Below are positions 53,401-58,744 of a stretch of DNA of 64,000 bases, piece by piece. The DNA comes from Aplysia californica. Lineage: Eukaryota; Mollusca; Gastropoda; Aplysiida; Aplysiidae. The notes beneath the pieces were generated by a model. That model made no database searches. It had not been told where the DNA came from and worked only from the letters and a program-made list of their open reading frames with translations. Numbering within the stretch: the stretch's first letter is position 1; the number at the start of each line of letters is the position of its first letter. A program made the position numbers and the translations under genes. Where the stretch lies: NCBI RefSeq assembly GCF_000002075.1, contig NW_004797277.1, positions 1,689,427 to 1,753,426 of the forward strand, given 5' to 3'.

Positions 53401-55605
53401 GAAGAGTCTGGAATGGCTGACTGCCTTCTTCTCTGGATTCTTTCTCAACGCCATGATAGTGCAGCCCGCACGGGTTCTGGTCCTAGTCCTAGTCCTGGTG
53501 TTGGTCTTCAAAGCTCGACACACTCTCAAGGACCTGGCCCCTCTGGGACAGCTCAGTAAGACATATAGGTGGAGTTGGGGGGGGGGGGGTGTAGTAAATT
53601 GAACGAATGTGCATGTTTTCCTATGGATGTATATGTTCCCCGCTAATTTACAGATCTGCGCGTTTTTACGATGGTATAATTGCGTGGCCATCTTAAGATG
53701 GCGATGCGCGTTTTAAAGATGGTATAATTGCGCAGCAATCTGAATATTGCGTGAATATTTCATTAGTATAAAAATATTAAAATTAACATATATAAAACTG
53801 AAGAGCTCACAAGAATTATACAATGCCAGGTATCCAACTCAAAGTTCACAAAGTGCATTCAATTTATTTTATATTTTTGAAATGATAAGAATTTTAATTT
53901 TAATTTCCATTTTCATATTTTTACACTTTTGTAAAAGGTATGTGAATGTTCCTTGATGTGAGTAAAAGAATAAGTAAAGATGGAAGTGAATTTTTAACAA
54001 AAATTATTTTTAAAATATAAAATAAATTAAAAGTGCTATGTCAACTTTGAGTTTGATACCTGGCATTGTATCATTCTTGTGAGCTCTTCAGTTTTATATG
54101 TTAATTTTAATTTTAATTTTCATATTTTTACGCTTATGAAAATGTATGTATGTGAATGTTCCTTGATGTGAATAAAAGAATAAAGATGGAAGTGTATTTT
54201 TAAAAATATAAATTATTTTTAAAATACACATGTATAAAATATTAATGCAATCTTCAGATTGCCCCGCAATTATGCGATCATTAAAATGGGCAGCGCAATC
54301 TTAAAATGGCTGTGCCATCTTAAGATGGCTGTGCAATTAAATGATCATAAAAACGCGGATCTGTTAATTGCGCAGAACATATGCATTTTCCCTAGTCCTT
54401 AAAAGGATACAATATTGCTTTATCATGCTACGTGGAGACACACAAGAGGGCTTGACCTCTCTGGGACAGCTCAATAAGACGTATACCTCGTAGGTAGAGT
54501 TTGACAGGAAAAGTACCCGACTCTTGGACAACTCAGTGTGATAGACAGAAAGGGAGAGAGAAAGGGGCGGGGAGGCATTGAAGGGATCACTATTGGCACT
54601 GTTCTTTTTATTTCTGTGTAAAGTGCACTAAGCACTCCATTTGTGGAAAAGTGACATATAAATGTAATATATTATTATTGTACATGGAGTGGAGGACACC
54701 ACACTGGCATGTGCTCAAGGACTTGACCCTGCTAGGATGTTTCACTAAGACTGACAAACATTTACCCTTGTTTGTCTATTATGACTGAAGGATGACACGA
54801 AAGCAATGGTAATGTTTCACCTAAGACAAACGAATGTTTATCCTGCTTGTCTATAATAACCAAAGAATGACAAGAAAGTGGGTGGTAATGGGTTTCACTG
54901 ACAGTGGAGTCTGTAGCGGCGGTGCAAGACACAGTTAAAGGAGAGACTCTTGTCTTAACCTGGAAAATCCCAGATTGTTTCCAGGAAGGTCACATAATTG
55001 ACAATGAGAAGAATGAGAGAAATGACAATGCCCCTAAATTACATTTGCTCTGACATACAAGATTGGTCAAAGCAGCTCATTTTTTGTTAATCTATACTGT
55101 GTCGATGGGGGTTATAAATATGTACAAAAATATAACTACATCAACTTCTGTACTTGACTCTGAGGTCAGTGTGTTACTAGATTGTGTCCACTTTCAAATG
55201 TATGTGGGGCAGATTCTCAGATCAGAGTATTTAAAAACCAGCTCAAATGTAGAATGTTGGATGCAGGTGAATCTGTTGGCAAATAGAAATAGCAGATTTT
55301 GTTAATACAATTTTTTGTTGTAAGACTTCTGGTCTTTTTTCATTAAAATCTTAATAAATGACATTATCCATGTTTCTTTCTGCTGTGATAAAAGAGTTCA
55401 CGATGGCTTTTTTTTTCTCTTACCAAGAGAAGGGAATGTACCAGCTACATGTTTCCTATTCTCACTGCAATACTCCAATACCAAACCTAAAGATTTTTTT
55501 GTTTTTGTTGCTGACTCCAATAAAAGAGAACTTGTTAATTTCTGTTAGTCTTTCTCTCTTGCTCCCTCCCTCGCTCACTCCCTCTCTCTCTCCCTCCCTC
55601 CCTCC

Positions 55606-55659
<54 letters not shown>

Positions 55660-55660
55660 A

Positions 55661-55692
<32 letters not shown>

Positions 55693-58600
55693 ATATTCCC
55701 CCGTCTTTCCTTTTCTCTCCCAGATACAACTGAGAGATTGCTTAGAAAGAGGCAGATGTTGAAGCGATACAGCACCATGAGTACAGCCTGGGTTGGAGAC
55801 TTGAGGTTCCGCTCCCCACTGACTGGTGCTCAGGCTAAGGCCATACTGGCCAGACTGAAGGTGGAGACTGAGGCTAAGGCGGTAAGTGTGTGTTTGTGTG
55901 AGAGGAGGAGGGGGGGAGGGGAGTGTATGATTTTATATATGTACGTGTGTGTGTGTGTAGTGTGTTAGGTTATTTTTGTTCCCACAGATGCATTACGACA
56001 TTCATGTTAGGTGTGATGTTTGTGTAAACATACAGTAGTGTTCATACATGAACATACTCTTCAAAAAAAGAAACCTCACACTCACTTTTAAAATTGAACT
56101 TTTTAATAAAGTGCACATAATAAAAAGAACAAAATAAGGCAATGTTCTGGCAGAAGATAACTATACCTACGTTCAAAACGTTAGCCCTGGTGAACAAACC
56201 GAATGTCCTACACAAGCTTGTAAACAGAAAGGGGTACACAAAAAGTCAGTACCTGGTATGAGCACCATTTACGTTGATCACTAGTCGGCATCGGGAACTC
56301 ATGAATGCAATCAAATTTGCAATAACATGTTGCAGAGTGGTCTGCCACTCATGCTGGAGTGCTACAAGGAGCTCTGGAAGTGTCTGAGATGGCGGATTCC
56401 TCTGCCGCTCATGTCGATCCTTCTCATCCCATAGGTGTTCAATTAAGAGACAAATCTGATTGATTTGGGGCACTTCTCATTGTCAATTACGTGACCTTCC
56501 TGGAACAATCTGGGAGTTTTCCAGGTTAAGACAAGAGTCTCTCCTTTAACTGTGTCTTGCACCACCGCTACTGACTCCACTGTCAGTGAAACCCATTACC
56601 ACCCACTTTCTTGTCATTCTTTGGTTATTATAGGCCATGGTAGAGTCTGATTCTTATTGGCACGCAGGAAGTCCTCACCTACTCGTGCAACATTCAGACG
56701 AGTGTTGTCCTTCTGAAAAATGCCACCATTAGTGTTCAGGTATGGAACAACCTGAGGATGCAGGATATCTTCCCTGCACCTGTCACCCGTCAAAATCTCT
56801 GCCACATGCACAAGATCAGTCCTGCCGTCATGACGGATTCCTCCCCACACCTTGACACTCCCGCCTCTTAAACGCCCGACTTGTTGAATGCAGTTGGGAG
56901 CAAAATGCTCTCCCCAACATTGATAGATCCGTGCACGTCCATCAGCTTGTGTAAGGAGAAAAGTTAGAAAATGTGACTCGTCCATGATAAAAAAAAACCC
57001 AGTTCTCCAAAGTGCACAGGGCCACCACACTGTGTGCTGCCACCACTGGAGACATTCTGCCACGTGATGTGTGTTCAGCATGTTACGTCAAACTGGTCTT
57101 TGAACAAAGAGTTCTGCCTCCCTGAGATGTTTGTGGACGTCTTGTCAGAAATTCTTCTGTGTCCAGAGCATCTGTAGACGTAGCTGTTGTGGTTCAATCT
57201 TGAAGGTGGCACACACGGGATATAATGATGTTCATAGGATGTTCATAGTTGTATGATATTCGTTTTTATATGATATTATGTCCATATTGATATAGATTGT
57301 TCACAGAAGTATGATATTTCTTTTGATGTTAAATGTTCATGCTTCTTCTTTCCTATCAAACATTTATCGTCGCTATCTCCCCTTCTTCTTTTTTGTGTTT
57401 GTTACTCTCTTGTAACACCTCTAATCTTCTGCACTTATATGACCTTATTGTGTTGCAAGTGCCGTAAAACTCTTACTAAAACTAAAAAAAGATTTATGAT
57501 GTCCATGTACGTGCCATGTCCTTGTCACTGGTGAATGTCCCCAGATGCTACGGGACCTGTTCATGTACACGGTGTTCATGGTGGCGGTTGTGGTGATGAC
57601 CTATGGACACATGGACGTCTACTATAGGTACATGCAGACCAAGTACACCCGCGAGCTGCTGGTAGGGGCACAGTCCTATGTGGATGAGGTAAGAGGGAAT
57701 GGGCTCTAGTCTCTGCGTGTGTGGCTGCTTGTCTTTGTATACATTGTACATGTGTGTGTGTGTGTGTATGTATGTTTCTGTATGGTTGTATACATGGGTA
57801 AGTTTGCATTTGTTTTAGTCGTATTTGTTTTTCTCCATTTGACAGTTTCACAGCCTGTATGGTGTATTTAGAATTTACAATCAATATTGTATTGTGTTTG
57901 TTCATGTTACATCAAGTATTTTATCACAATGTGTATGATGTTTGGTCATTTCACTAGTCCCTCTGAAAGGCTTCGGGATGGGGGGGGGGGTAGTTACTTT
58001 TTAGTGTATGTATGCGTACAATTACTGTCTCATGCCTTTCCTGGAGTAATGGGTGTGGGAAGGACTGCTGAAATGTCTGGCTTATTGCATGTTTGTTGTC
58101 ACCCACAGGAGGAGCACAGCCAGTGGCTGGAAAAGGTAAGATATCTACCCTGCTACACTTCAGATGGTTGGGGGAGGGGGGAGAAGGGGCGGAGCTGATG
58201 TCAAGGGTTTGGTGTCTGTGGTGCAACGGTCAAGCTCTCTGTCATATATGATAGTATGTAGAAGAGAAAGTGAGTTCAATTCTAGTGTGGGGAATTTTTG
58301 TTTTTCCTCTATCTCTTCCCTTTTTCATTAGTTCCTGTTGGGGTCAAACAGTCCGCCTTCTAAAAATGATATCTACAATGCACTGACAGGGGCAGAAAAC
58401 CTTTATAATAATTGAAGGTGTCAGGGGATCATTGATAGGAGCAGCTGTCTGCCTGTCTTTCAGTTGCTCTATTTCAAGTATTGTTCTTCCATCAAGCTCT
58501 TTTTGTCCCTGTCTCTCTTCGTCTTGTGTATCTCTTTCTATCTTTACATCACATTTTTCTTTCTCTCTCTGTCTCTCTCAGTCTCTCTCTCTTTCTCCCT

Positions 58601-58706
58601 CTCTCTCTTTTTCTCTTTCTCTCTCTGTCTTCCTCTCTCTCTCTTTTCCTCTCTCTCTCTGTCTTCCTCTTTCTCTCTTTCTTCCTCTCTCTCTCCTCTC
58701 TCTCTC

Positions 58707-58744
<38 letters not shown>

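Noticed and set aside
54851-56633. The 161-bp inverted arms as the ends of one large transposon carrying exon 40
   Set aside because: No matching target duplication was seen, and the right arm interrupts a Tc1 frame as a self-contained insert, so two separate insertions of one short element fit better.
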